A stretch of 64,000 nucleotides of DNA from Paenibacillus plantiphilus. GTDB lineage: Bacteria > Bacillota > Bacilli > Paenibacillales > Paenibacillaceae. Positions 55,101 through 63,879 of the stretch are shown here, piece after piece. Under the pieces are notes generated by a model. The model was given only the letters and a program-made list of their open reading frames with translations. It was not told the origin of the DNA and ran no database searches. The DNA lies in NCBI RefSeq assembly GCF_927798095.1, contig NZ_CAKMMF010000010.1:117025-181024 (forward strand), read 5' to 3'. Positions within the stretch are counted from its first letter, which is position 1. Every line of letters starts with the position of its first letter. A program made the position numbers and the translations under genes.

Positions 55101-56696
55101 ATGAAAAAATCACGAATGATTTCGTTAGCGCTGGCTGCTGTGGTGTCATTGTCCACGATCGGAACAGCAGGAGCTGCCCAAACGACAGGCTCGGCAGATT
55201 CAGTATTAAAAAACAAATCTCTTTACGAGGTACGGACATTTGCCGGCAAGGGAGATTATAAGCTCAAGAACGGCGAAAGCCTGGCCGCAGCATTCCGCGA
55301 ACCGCGCTCGGTGCTGTACGATGCTGCGAAGAACTCGCTGCTGGTAGCCGATTCCCGGAATCAGCTGCTGCGTGTAGTGGATAAGGGTACGGTCGGAACA
55401 GCAGCGGGAGTGGAGCTCGGAGTTGACGATAGTAATCTGCCCGTTGGTGCGTTGGCCGACGGACCGGTGAAGGAGTCAGCCTTCAATACGCCTTCAGGAC
55501 TTGCGCGCGCTAAAGACGGCACGGTATATATTGCAGACAGTGACAATCATGCCATTCGTGTCCTTGGACTGGACGGCTCTGTCAAGACGATTGCCGGCAA
55601 TGGATTATTCGGCCATAAGGACGGCAGCGTGGAAGAATCCACCTTCTACTCTCCGCTTGATGTAGCGGTATCAAGCGATGGAGCCGTGTATGTAGCGGAT
55701 ACGTTGAACCATGTTATTCGTCAAATAAAAGACGGCAAAGTGACGACGCTTAATGCGGCTTCGAAGCGTGTTGTGGAATATGCGCCAGGCGGTGTAGATA
55801 CGGTTGGCGATTATGCAGATGGTCCGCTGAGCAGTGCGAAGTTCAATGAGCCGAGCGGATTAGCGCTTGATTCCAAGGGCAATCTGTATGTTAGCGATAC
55901 GGGCAATCAGCGTATCCGTTATATCGACTTTGCTGCTGGTACAGTTGCAACGGTGGCTGGAGGAGAATCAGGGGCATCGGCTGGATATGAAGCAAACGCG
56001 ATTTATATGGAGGGCGGATATGCCGATGGTTCGGCGGCAAAGGCGAGGTTCCATGCGCCGCGCGGCTTGACGGTCACTTCGGATGGCGGCGTACTCATTG
56101 CGGATTCACTTAATCATGTCATTCGCTACTTGAAGGATGGCAAGGTATCGACAGTAGCAGGGGTAGCAGGAGAAGCGGGCAGAGGAAACGGCTTGGCTGC
56201 GGCTGCGGAATTCAATCGTCCTGTTGATGTCGAGTGGTCGGGCAACGGCTCCTTCCTGGTTGCTGACGGGGGCAACAATATGATTCGAATCGTGGAGCCA
56301 TACCGTGTGCCTCAAGGTGTGCAAGGCGGCAAAGACATTCATCTGCTTTACGGGAATGCTGTCATCCCAACCGATGCAGCACCGTTTATCGTCAATAATA
56401 CGACCTTCGTTCCTTTGCGTGTCCTCACTGAGAAGCTGGGCTTCAAAGTGAGCTATTCGAAGGGCAAAACGACTTTGACACGAGGCTCGCTGTCTTATGA
56501 AGTTCAGGAGGGCGTGTCCACTGTGGTGAAAACGGCAGATGAACAAGCATCAGTGACGATTAAGTTGGCATCAGCACCTGTTAATAAGGACAGTCGTCTC
56601 TATCTGCCAGTACGATTCTTTGCTGAGGAGATCGGGCTTGATGTGCAGTGGCTGCCTGACATACGTGCTGTTCTGATTCGTGACAAACAGCTGTAA
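55101..56696 (+). CDS. Secreted NHL-repeat protein with copper-amine-oxidase-N domain
   Basis: 531 residues. Signal peptide (MISLALAAVVSLSTIGTAGAA), then a beta-propeller of about five or six NHL blades (about 45-405), each with the pattern LNEPSGLALDSKGNLYVSDTGNQRIR in variants such as YIADSDNHAIRVL and LIADSLNHVIRYL. The C-terminal ~115 residues form a copper amine oxidase N1-type domain (VNNTTFVPLRVLTEKLGFKV, LYLPVRFFAEEIGLDVQW), common in Paenibacillus surface proteins. No catalytic site. It is 16 bases after the FecR gene and ends at a terminator, making the third gene of the cyclase operon. Probably an extracellular binding protein. Confidence 0.9.
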   Translation: MKKSRMISLALAAVVSLSTIGTAGAAQTTGSADSVLKNKSLYEVRTFAGKGDYKLKNGESLAAAFREPRSVLYDAAKNSLLVADSRNQLLRVVDKGTVGTAAGVELGVDDSNLPVGALADGPVKESAFNTPSGLARAKDGTVYIADSDNHAIRVLGLDGSVKTIAGNGLFGHKDGSVEESTFYSPLDVAVSSDGAVYVADTLNHVIRQIKDGKVTTLNAASKRVVEYAPGGVDTVGDYADGPLSSAKFNEPSGLALDSKGNLYVSDTGNQRIRYIDFAAGTVATVAGGESGASAGYEANAIYMEGGYADGSAAKARFHAPRGLTVTSDGGVLIADSLNHVIRYLKDGKVSTVAGVAGEAGRGNGLAAAAEFNRPVDVEWSGNGSFLVADGGNNMIRIVEPYRVPQGVQGGKDIHLLYGNAVIPTDAAPFIVNNTTFVPLRVLTEKLGFKVSYSKGKTTLTRGSLSYEVQEGVSTVVKTADEQASVTIKLASAPVNKDSRLYLPVRFFAEEIGLDVQWLPDIRAVLIRDKQL

Positions 56697-56719
56697 TTTC
56701 AAATTTCTTTGCTAAATTT

Positions 56720-56750
56720 GCCGTCCGATGCGAAATCGGGCGGCTTTTTG
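56720..56750 (+). terminator. Terminator of the cyclase-FecR-NHL operon
   Basis: GCCGTCCGAT (56720-56729) pairs with ATCGGGCGGC (56735-56744), loop GCGAA, followed by TTTTT. Confidence 0.9.
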
Positions 56751-56791
56751 CCGATATATAAAGTATAAAGGTAGCCAAGGGGGGGATAAGG

Positions 56792-58138
56792 ATGGAGCAC
56801 GAGGACATGTCTTATCTGAAGCGATATGTGCAGAACCATCCTGATAACCAGATGGCATGGTACTTGCTCGGCAAACAATACATGCTCGAAGACAAGGAAG
56901 CCAAAGCTAATTATTGCTTCCTTCAGGCGGGCAGTATTTATGAGGCGTATGAGAGGAAGCGCCATCCGCTGGCCAAGGAACCGAAGCAGTTGATCGCAGA
57001 ATGGAATCGCAAGCGCCAGATGAAGAGGCTGTTCGGGAGAGCGGCGCTGATTGCCCTGCTGGTGTTAGGCATTATGACACTCAATCCTTTCTCTGGCGAC
57101 AATGTAGAGCAGGCGGATCTATTGCCGATGGCTGCTTCTGAATCCTCCGATAATCGGATGGAGGTTGTATTCGTGAAGCCGACGACAGATCTGGCGCTCG
57201 GAAGAGCGCTCGGAGCTATTATAGAGCAAGGGGCGAAGCCTCCGGCTTATGGTTTGGCGGTCATGCTGGAGCAACAGGGGAATTGGCGCAAATGGACAGG
57301 GGCGACCCGCGTGCTTTTCTCCGCTAATCGCCAAGGCTCTGGAGAAGCATTCGATGTTGGGCTGCATGATGCGCTCACCTGTGATTGCCAGCCAGCGGAT
57401 GCAACAGAAGCCTATCAGAAGTTCAACCAGTGGAGCGAAGCGCAGGAGCAGCGCTGGACGCTGAGAAGCGGGATCATGCAATATCACGAGATGTTCAAGC
57501 GATGGCCGGCCAAGCTTGAGGATATGGTTAGACCTTACCCCAACAATGTGCTTGCTGGCGAGACAAGCTATATGCGCACCATATTCGGGGGGCTGTTGAA
57601 GGAAGTAAAGGCAGCTGCGCAAGCCGAGGGCAGCACAGGAGGCGGCAAGGCAGGATCCAAGAGCGGCAAAGCCGGTACAGGAGCAGATGCGTTGCCTGAG
57701 CATCCGCTATCCATCCTGGTTGATACGGCGAATTACAGGCTCGCAGTAGTGAGCGGCGATGTTATTGTCCGCAGCTATCCAGTCGGATTGGGCGGCGAGA
57801 AAACACCTGACGGAAGCTTCTACATCAGTGAGAAGGTGAAAAATCCGAACGGGCGGGATGACGGGGAATTCGGCAGCAGAGGCATGACCTTGTCAGGGAC
57901 CAGATACGCAATTCATGGAACAAATGAGCCTGACAGTATTGGCAAGGACGAGTCTCTGGGCTGTGTACGAATGCTGCAGGAGGATGTTGAAGAGCTCTAT
58001 GATCTCGTTCCGCTTGGAACAAAGGTGACGATTAAAAACGGGGCTCTTCCCGAATCCGGTTCACCGGCTGCAAAGCGTTTCCAATTGCAGCCGATGCAGG
58101 ACGAGACGAACCCCGCTGTTATATACCGTTGGTTGTAG
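56792..58138 (+). CDS. Membrane-anchored L,D-transpeptidase (YkuD) with cytosolic TPR-like lead
   Basis: 448 residues. Residues 1-60 look like a tetratricopeptide helix pair (YVQNHPDNQMAWYLLGKQYML) on the cytosolic side. A membrane segment lies at about 80-98. A long outside region follows, then a Gly/Lys/Ser spacer (about 270-295), then the YkuD catalytic domain (about 305-425) with HGTNEPDSIGKDESLGCVRM holding the active-site His and Cys. Such enzymes make 3-3 peptidoglycan links or attach proteins. ATG 56792 after AAGGGGGGG. Converges with a small gene on the minus strand. Confidence 0.9.
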   Translation: MEHEDMSYLKRYVQNHPDNQMAWYLLGKQYMLEDKEAKANYCFLQAGSIYEAYERKRHPLAKEPKQLIAEWNRKRQMKRLFGRAALIALLVLGIMTLNPFSGDNVEQADLLPMAASESSDNRMEVVFVKPTTDLALGRALGAIIEQGAKPPAYGLAVMLEQQGNWRKWTGATRVLFSANRQGSGEAFDVGLHDALTCDCQPADATEAYQKFNQWSEAQEQRWTLRSGIMQYHEMFKRWPAKLEDMVRPYPNNVLAGETSYMRTIFGGLLKEVKAAAQAEGSTGGGKAGSKSGKAGTGADALPEHPLSILVDTANYRLAVVSGDVIVRSYPVGLGGEKTPDGSFYISEKVKNPNGRDDGEFGSRGMTLSGTRYAIHGTNEPDSIGKDESLGCVRMLQEDVEELYDLVPLGTKVTIKNGALPESGSPAAKRFQLQPMQDETNPAVIYRWL

Positions 58139-58150
58139 ATGACCGCAGCT

Positions 58151-58291
58151 TTATTTGTCAAGAATAAGCAATATCACCATTACGACAACGATCAGAAGAA
58201 GTATGGAGCCGATCCATACAAGTGCTTTCTTATTGACCTCTTCTTTTGGCTTGCTTTTCAAAATGGGCGGTTTTTTCTTTGCTTGACTCAT
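58151..58291 (-). CDS. Small single-pass membrane protein, 46 residues
   Basis: Frame from ATG at 58291 to TAA at 58151-58153 on the minus strand. The first 22 residues are Lys/Pro-rich (MSQAKKKPPILKSKP), the rest one hydrophobic helix (ALVWIGSILLLIVVVMVILLIL) ending DK. GAAAGG lies 9 bases before the start, and a TATAAT (plus 58315-58320, ATTATA) about 25 bases upstream is a likely -10. Such small tail-type proteins are common and often missed. Function unknown. Confidence 0.72.
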   Translation of the reverse strand: MSQAKKKPPILKSKPKEEVNKKALVWIGSILLLIVVVMVILLILDK

Positions 58292-58477
58292 AGGGACCAA
58301 CCTTTCTCTAATGCATTATAGTCATATATTGATATTGTAACCGTTTACGGGACAGGCTGCAATTGAATTCAATTTGGAGCGCTCCATTCGTGCTGCAAAT
58401 GCAGACTGCGCTCTTTCTTTTTGCTGCCAAAGGCGTTAAACTGATGCATAGAGTTAACATCCAGATCGGAGTGAGAC

Positions 58478-59581
58478 GTGTTGTTGTATTCCAAAATAGG
58501 AAAGCCCATTTTTTTTCGTATTGACCCTGAGAAAGCGCATCATCTGGTTATTAATGGACTAAGCACAGCCGGTAAAATTCCAGGCATTCCGGCCATTTCA
58601 CGAGGGATGTATGGTGTGGCAGAGAGCAGGGAGCTTTCGTTGGATTTATTCGGCCTGCATTTTCACAACCCGATCGGACTTGCGGCGGGATTGGACAAGA
58701 ATGCGAAGGCAGTTGATATGTTTGCAAATATTGGTTTGGGATTCGCAGAGGTGGGGACTGTAACGCCGAGGGGACAGGCGGGCAATGACTTGCCGCGTTT
58801 GTTCCGTCTTCCCTCCGACGAAGCGCTCATTAACCGGATGGGCTTCAATAATGAAGGCGCTGATGCCATGGCAGCGCGTCTGGCTGCCGGCAAGAAACGC
58901 CGCATACCCGTAGCGGTTAATATCGGCAAGAATAAAGTTACGCCCAATGAGCTGGCACATGAGGACTATCGGGAATGTCTCAAGAAGCTGTATCCATACG
59001 GCGACTTCTTTGTAGTCAATATCAGCTCGCCGAATACGCCTGATCTAAGAGCGCTGCAGCATGGGGATGAGCTGCGCCTGCTGCTGAGTACGGTTATGGA
59101 AGAGATGGAGATTCAGAGCGGCATTCACGGCGGTGCGCGCAAGCATGTGCTTGTTAAGATTGCACCTGATATGACAGATGAACAGCTGGGCTATACGGTG
59201 GATACGATTGCTCAGAGCGGCATATCGGGCATCATCGCAACGAATACAACACTCAGCCGCGAGGGACTGGCGCATGACAATGCGAAGGAAAGCGGCGGTC
59301 TGAGCGGCAAGCCGCTCAAGGAGCGAACGACGGAGGTTATCCGTGCGGTGTACCGCCAAACCGGCGGGAAGCTGCCCATTATTGGTTCTGGCGGTATTTT
59401 TACTGCTGATGACGCATACGATAAAATTCGCGCGGGAGCAAGCTTGGTTGAGGTTTATACGGCTCTTATTTACCGAGGGCCTGAGCTGCTTCGGGAATTG
59501 GCTAAAGGGTTGAAGGAGCGATTGCGTAGAGACGGGTATCATCATATATTGGAAGCGGTCGGTGCAGATCATCGGAAATAG
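58478..59581 (+). CDS. pyrD: Dihydroorotate dehydrogenase, quinone-dependent (class 2)
   Basis: 367 residues. Oxidises dihydroorotate to orotate in pyrimidine synthesis and passes electrons to the quinone pool. Class 2 marks: the amphipathic N-terminal lead (YSKIGKPIFFRIDPEKAHH), NPIGLAAGLDKNAKAV, and the catalytic Ser in VNISSPNTPDLR where class 1B would have Cys. FMN-phosphate loops are GIIATNTTLSREGL and IIGSGGIFTADDAYDKIRAGAS in part. No pyrK partner is present, in line with class 2. GTG 58478 follows GGAGTGAG (58468-58475). It leads a tight six-gene run. Confidence 0.94.
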   Translation: MLLYSKIGKPIFFRIDPEKAHHLVINGLSTAGKIPGIPAISRGMYGVAESRELSLDLFGLHFHNPIGLAAGLDKNAKAVDMFANIGLGFAEVGTVTPRGQAGNDLPRLFRLPSDEALINRMGFNNEGADAMAARLAAGKKRRIPVAVNIGKNKVTPNELAHEDYRECLKKLYPYGDFFVVNISSPNTPDLRALQHGDELRLLLSTVMEEMEIQSGIHGGARKHVLVKIAPDMTDEQLGYTVDTIAQSGISGIIATNTTLSREGLAHDNAKESGGLSGKPLKERTTEVIRAVYRQTGGKLPIIGSGGIFTADDAYDKIRAGASLVEVYTALIYRGPELLRELAKGLKERLRRDGYHHILEAVGADHRK

Positions 59582-59596
59582 ATAGGAGGCGGCTGG

Positions 59597-60403
59597 ATGG
59601 ACGGTAGAGACTGGAGCCTGTTTCTGCAGCCATATGAGCAAGCAGTAGAGGAATTGAAAGTGAAATTCAAAACGCTGCGGTCGGAGCTGAAATCGAGAGA
59701 AGCTTATACACCGATTGAATTCGTTACAGGCAGAGTCAAGCGGACCTCCAGTATTCTGGAAAAGGCGAAAAGGCTGCAGGTTCCGATGGACGCCATCGAG
59801 ACCGGCATTGAGGATATAGCAGGCATTCGCATCATGTGCCAGTTTGTCGAGGATATTCATAGAGTGGCCGAAATGATTCGGATTCGCAAAGATTTAACGC
59901 TCGTATATGAGAAGGATTATATTACAAATTATAAGGACAGCGGCTATCGCAGCTTCCATATGATTGTCGAATACCCTGTACAGACCTCGCTAGGACTCAA
60001 AAATGTGCTGGCTGAGGTGCAGGTGCGGACGCTTGCGATGAATTTCTGGGCTACGATCGAGCATTCGCTCAATTATAAGTATCAGGAAAGCTTGCCTGAC
60101 GATGTAAGGGAACGACTTAGAAAGGCGGCTGAGGCCGCTTTTCTGCTCGATACGGAGATGTCGAGCATCCGCAATGAAATTCTTGATGCTCAGCGCGGGT
60201 TTGAGGTGAAGTCGAATATCGTCTCCAGTGTGCTGAACGATATCCAGAAGCTGTACTTCTTCCATCGTGTGAGAGAAGCGGTACAGTTCCAGCTACGCTT
60301 CAATGAGCTGTGGGAGAAGGAGGATACCGGCGGAATTCGCATGCTCTCGGATGATATCGCGCTGGCACTGTCCAGAGCAAAGAGGGGCGGGAATCCGAAA
60401 TGA
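59597..60403 (+). CDS. relQ: Small alarmone synthetase, SasB/RelQ (YjbM) type, with C-terminal extension
   Basis: 268 residues. Makes (p)ppGpp from ATP and GDP or GTP without a hydrolase domain. The first 205 residues follow B. subtilis YjbM closely as remembered (PYEQAVEELKVKFK, TPIEFVTGRVKRTSSILEKA, DIAGIRIMCQFVEDI, DSGYRSFHMIVEYP, EVQVRTLAMNFWATIEHSLNYKY). About 57 further residues (from FEVKSNIVSS to RGGNPK) extend beyond the usual end. ATG 59597 follows TAGGAGGCGG. The stop overlaps the DUF309 start by ATGA. Confidence 0.92.
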   Translation: MDGRDWSLFLQPYEQAVEELKVKFKTLRSELKSREAYTPIEFVTGRVKRTSSILEKAKRLQVPMDAIETGIEDIAGIRIMCQFVEDIHRVAEMIRIRKDLTLVYEKDYITNYKDSGYRSFHMIVEYPVQTSLGLKNVLAEVQVRTLAMNFWATIEHSLNYKYQESLPDDVRERLRKAAEAAFLLDTEMSSIRNEILDAQRGFEVKSNIVSSVLNDIQKLYFFHRVREAVQFQLRFNELWEKEDTGGIRMLSDDIALALSRAKRGGNPK

Positions 60404-60969
60404 GCGAAGAGGTGTCGTATGATGAGCGATTCGTTCATTTTGTCGTCCTGTTCAATGTGGATAAGGACTATTATGAATGTCATGAGGTTATGGAGGAATT
60501 GTGGCTGGAGGAAGGCCGCAATCTCCTGTATCAAGGGCTGCTTCAAGCTGCGGTCGGTCTGCACCATTGGCGCAATGACAACTTTTCAGGCGCGGTGAAG
60601 CTGTTCACACAAGCAGAGAATAAGCTGATGCATTATCCCGATCATGCCATGGGGCTGGACCTTGGTCAGCTGCGAATGGATGTGGCGCGTTCTCTGGCTC
60701 CGCTCCGTGTCTGGGTGGAGGGAGCGGTGAATGAAGGAGAGGCATCAATTGCCGGGAAAGCTGGAATTGCCGGGAAAGCTTCAATTGCCGGGGAAGCTGG
60801 GAAAGCCGGGATTGCAGAGGCGGCGGCGGACACGGTGGATGGTGGAGAGAGAAAGACGCCGCCGCCGTTTCAGTCATTCAGTCTCGCTGTGACGGATGAG
60901 GAGCTTCGGCAGCTCGTTGAAGCCATGGCACAGATTCCGCTTGAACAACGTCTTCATGGAGAGGGTTAA
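60400..60969 (+). CDS. DUF309 protein with Ala/Gly repeat insert
   Basis: 189 residues. The N-terminal ~100 residues are DUF309 (FNVDKDYYECHEVMEELWLEEGR, LLYQGLLQAAVGLHHWRNDN, AENKLMHYP), a helical domain thought to bind metal or a small ligand through its His residues; no function is proven. An insert of (S/G)IAGKA hexapeptides (about residues 116-135) comes from an 18-base repeat, and the end is a short conserved tail. Coupled to relQ by a four-base overlap and two bases before the ABC genes. Confidence 0.85.
   Translation: MSEEVSYDERFVHFVVLFNVDKDYYECHEVMEELWLEEGRNLLYQGLLQAAVGLHHWRNDNFSGAVKLFTQAENKLMHYPDHAMGLDLGQLRMDVARSLAPLRVWVEGAVNEGEASIAGKAGIAGKASIAGEAGKAGIAEAAADTVDGGERKTPPPFQSFSLAVTDEELRQLVEAMAQIPLEQRLHGEG
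60745..60798 (+). repeat. 18-bp in-frame minisatellite within the DUF309 gene
   Basis: Three copies of (TC/GG)AATTGCCGGG(A/G)AAGCT at 60745, 60763 and 60781, plus degenerate pieces after them. Likely length-variable by slippage without frameshift. Confidence 0.85.
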
Positions 60970-60971
60970 AG

Positions 60972-61976
60972 ATGATTCATGTAGAAGGGCTCACCAAGAT
61001 ATACCGTGTGCATGTGCGACAGCCGGGCTTCGTTGCATCGCTGCGGAGCCTGTTCCACCGCGAATATCGTGAGGTGGCAGCGGTAGACGGGATCAATTTC
61101 GATATCCCGGAGGGGCAAATCGTCGGCTTTCTCGGTCCGAACGGTGCAGGGAAGACGACAACAATGAAGCTGCTGACAGGCTTGCTGCATCCAACCTCGG
61201 GGCGCATCGAGGTCGGCGGCTTTGTTCCGTTTCGCCAGCAAAATGCGTTCAAGAAGCGTGTCAGTCTCGTTATGGGACAGAAAAGCCAGCTGATCTGGGA
61301 TATTCCTGCCTCGGAGACATTCCTTATCCATAAAGAGATCTATGAGATTCCGGCAGCATCGTTTAAGGAACGGATTGATTATTTTACGGAGATGCTTGAT
61401 CTGTCGCTCATTATTGACAAACCTGTCCGGCAGCTGTCTCTGGGAGAACGGATGAAATGCGAGCTTGTCGCGGCGCTGCTGCATAGACCTGATATCGTGT
61501 TTCTGGACGAGCCAACGATTGGCCTGGATGTGAATATGCAGGAGGCGCTGCGCCGGTTCATTCAATCTTATAATCGGGATTATAAGGCGACGATTCTGCT
61601 GACAAGCCACTATATGGCTGATGTGTCGGCTTTATGTGAACGCGTTCTCGTTATTAATGACGGCAAGCTGATTTATGACGGCGCGATCAGCAAGCTGATC
61701 GACCGTTTCTCGCCGATGAAACGGATAACGCTTGTGCTTGGAGCGAAGATAGATACTTCGGTTGTGGAAGCTGCTGTTCGCAATGGGGGAGGCCGCGTAG
61801 TGGCCTACGATTACCCGCAGCTTGAGGTGGAGGGACCGCGCGAGGAAGTGACGGGACTATCCGCAAAGCTGCTTACGGAGCTGCCGGTTATTGATCTGAC
61901 CATCGAGGACCCTTCATTGGAGTCGGTCATAGGACTTGCTTATTCGGAAGGCGCTGCCGGGGAGAGCAGGAGATGA
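60972..61976 (+). CDS. ABC exporter ATP-binding protein
   Basis: 334 residues. Walker A LGPNGAGKTTTMKLL, Q-loop region VMGQKSQLIWD, signature LSLGERMKCELVAALLH (LSLGE in place of LSGGQ), Walker B DIVFLDEPTIGLD and the switch His in LLTSHYMAD. The first helix region carries an insert typical of ATPases paired with DUF990/ABC2_membrane_6 permeases. The C-terminal ~90 residues form a regulatory tail. It energises the two permeases that follow; the substrate is unknown. Its stop overlaps the next start (ATGA at 61973). Confidence 0.92.
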   Translation: MIHVEGLTKIYRVHVRQPGFVASLRSLFHREYREVAAVDGINFDIPEGQIVGFLGPNGAGKTTTMKLLTGLLHPTSGRIEVGGFVPFRQQNAFKKRVSLVMGQKSQLIWDIPASETFLIHKEIYEIPAASFKERIDYFTEMLDLSLIIDKPVRQLSLGERMKCELVAALLHRPDIVFLDEPTIGLDVNMQEALRRFIQSYNRDYKATILLTSHYMADVSALCERVLVINDGKLIYDGAISKLIDRFSPMKRITLVLGAKIDTSVVEAAVRNGGGRVVAYDYPQLEVEGPREEVTGLSAKLLTELPVIDLTIEDPSLESVIGLAYSEGAAGESRR

Positions 61977-62788
61977 GCGGGGCAGCTGCATTTTGGCGGA
62001 AATATGGCGTTCTCTTCAAGTCTGACTGGGCGATCATGATGGCCTATAGAAGCGAGACGTTGATCTGGATGGTCGGCGCATTTGTCCAGCCGTTAGTCAG
62101 TCTTGCCGTGTGGGTATCGCTGAGCGGAGAAGGATCAATCGCCGGATATACGGCTTCAGATTATGTTCTCTACTTCACGGCTGTGCTGGTCGTTGACCGT
62201 CTGACACGGGCATGGGATGTGTATGAGCTGGACCGCGATATAAGAGAAGGGACTTTCTCTGCGAAATTGCTCCGGCCATTTCATCCTATTCACTGGAGTA
62301 TTAATGGAAATATCGTCTATAAAACATTTTTTGCGATGCTAATGATTCCGTCATGGCTGCTGCTGGCAATGTTCTTCCCTGCAATGCGGATACCTGTTGA
62401 TATGGGCACGATCGGACTGGTTATCCTTGCGATTGCGTTATCGTCTGCGATTCGTTTCGTTATTGGCTATCAATTCGGACTGTTGGCTTTCTGGAGCAAT
62501 CGCGCAACTGCGATGTACGCCTTATATGAGGGGATACATATGTTTCTGTCCGGCCGGATTGCGCCTCTGTCGATGTTCCCGGATTGGGTGGCAGACGCGG
62601 CGCGTGTGCTGCCCTTCTACTTCACGGTCGCGTTTCCAGTGGACCTGCTGACAGGCCGGCTGGCGGATGAGCCAGAGACGGTGTGGATCGGATTCGCAGG
62701 GCAGGCGGGCTGGCTGCTGCTGCTTGCGCTGTCATTGCGGTTCATTTGGCGGAACGGTTTGAAACGATACGGGGCAGCAGGAGGGTAA
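61973..62788 (+). CDS. ABC-2 family permease, subunit 1
   Basis: 271 residues, about six membrane helices. Family marks are KYGVLFKSDWAIMMAYRSE, YFTAVLVVDRLTRAWDVYELDRDIREGTFSAKLLRPFHPIHW in short parts, and LSGRIAPLSMFPDW. The subunit belongs to the ABC2_membrane_6 group, which occurs as two unlike permeases with one ATPase. GGAGAGCAGGAG precedes ATG 61973. The stop shares one base with the next start. Confidence 0.9.
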   Translation: MSGAAAFWRKYGVLFKSDWAIMMAYRSETLIWMVGAFVQPLVSLAVWVSLSGEGSIAGYTASDYVLYFTAVLVVDRLTRAWDVYELDRDIREGTFSAKLLRPFHPIHWSINGNIVYKTFFAMLMIPSWLLLAMFFPAMRIPVDMGTIGLVILAIALSSAIRFVIGYQFGLLAFWSNRATAMYALYEGIHMFLSGRIAPLSMFPDWVADAARVLPFYFTVAFPVDLLTGRLADEPETVWIGFAGQAGWLLLLALSLRFIWRNGLKRYGAAGG

Positions 62789-63579
62789 TGATGATGCGGA
62801 TCTATCGATTGTTTCGGACTTTCTTCCACGCCTGTCTGGCTGAGGAGTTTGAATACCGCGCCAACTTCTTAGCGAACATTGCGATGACGCTGTTCACGCT
62901 AGGAATGTCGGTGCTGACGGTGCTGCTGTTCTTTTATCGCTCATCCTCGCTTGGCGGCTGGTCGTTCTATGAGGTGCTGGCGCTGCTGGGGATCTTCAAT
63001 GCGCTTCACGGGTTTATTGAATTGTTTCTGCAGCCCAATATGTCGCGTCTTGTCTCGCATATCCGGCAGGGCACGCTTGATTTTGTCCTGCTCAAGCCGG
63101 TGGACAGTCAGTTCTTCGTCAGCTTCAGGCATCTGGTGCTGTGGCGTTTTGCAGATATTGGGCTGGGACTTGCGCTGACCGGCTATGCTGTCTGGCGGCT
63201 TGATGGTCCCCCTGCTTGGCATGAGTTGATTATGTTTGTGCTGCTGTTTGGAGCCGCATTAGTCATTATTTATTCGTTATGGACGGGGATGATGGTAATG
63301 TCGTTCTGGGCGGTTAAAGTAGATAATCTCTCCTTCCTGTTTCATTCCATTTTCGAAACCTCGCGATATCCCGCATCGGTTTATAGCGGGGCGCTAAGGC
63401 TCGTTCTGCTGTATGTGCTGCCCATCGGCCTCGTTACGACAGTTCCCGCAGAGGCGATCGTCGGACGGTTGGATTCTCTGCATGCGATAGGTGCAATGCT
63501 GCTGGCAGCGCTGTTCCTCCTTGGCGCACGGCTCCTATGGAAGCAAGCGCTTCGTGCTTATACGAGCGCGAGCAGTTGA
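62788..63579 (+). CDS. ABC-2 family permease, subunit 2 (DUF990)
   Basis: About 263 residues, about six membrane helices, opening RIYRLFRTFFHACLAEEFEYRANFL in part and holding LQPNMSRLVSHIRQGTLDFVLLKPVD, the marker of the second subunit type, and SIFETSRYPASVYSG. AGGAGGG (62779-62785) precedes three consecutive ATG codons (62788, 62791, 62794); which is used cannot be told. Last gene of the pyrD-relQ-DUF309-ABC run; no clear terminator follows, only repeats. Confidence 0.9.
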   Translation: MMMRIYRLFRTFFHACLAEEFEYRANFLANIAMTLFTLGMSVLTVLLFFYRSSSLGGWSFYEVLALLGIFNALHGFIELFLQPNMSRLVSHIRQGTLDFVLLKPVDSQFFVSFRHLVLWRFADIGLGLALTGYAVWRLDGPPAWHELIMFVLLFGAALVIIYSLWTGMMVMSFWAVKVDNLSFLFHSIFETSRYPASVYSGALRLVLLYVLPIGLVTTVPAEAIVGRLDSLHAIGAMLLAALFLLGARLLWKQALRAYTSASS

Positions 63580-63641
63580 GAAGAGTCGTAATCACACGTA
63601 TAGCATGCTGTAGCACGGGAACCGACATATTGCACTAAAAC

Positions 63642-63878
63642 TAGCCCGTTCGCCATGTTCGATGCAGCTAGTAAGGCGGGAAAATCAAGGGGAAATCCGC
63701 TTACAGCGTATCATCCGCGCAGAAAGCAAGCTGTAGCGCGGAAAAACCGGCTTACAGCAGGAAAATTAGCCGATTCTCATGTTCGATGCAGCCAATAAGA
63801 CGGAAAAATCCGCTTACAGCGTATCATCCGCGCAGAAAGCAAGCTGTAGCGCGGAAAAACCGGCTTACAGCAGGAAAA
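63642..63878. repeat. Intergenic repeat in two copies (about 112-125 bp)
   Basis: Copies start at about 63642 and 63767, beginning TAGCC-GTTC or TAGCCGATTCTCATG, and end at CTTACAGCAGGAAAA. The second halves (from ATCCGCTTACAGCG) are nearly identical. Like the 113-bp repeat at 46670 it contains GCTGTA...GCGG and TTACAGC motifs near runs of A or T. No gene lies in 63580-63879. Confidence 0.8.
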
Positions 63879-63879
63879 C

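Noticed and set aside
58139..58321. 60-codon plus-strand frame after the L,D-transpeptidase
   Set aside because: No ribosome site; the opposite strand holds a better small gene with start signals and a membrane helix.
60972..63579. ABC operon as the exporter of the giant RTX protein
   Set aside because: It belongs to the ABC-2/DUF990 class with separate ATPase and two permeases, lacks HlyD-like and peptidase parts, and sits with pyrD and relQ rather than the RTX locus.
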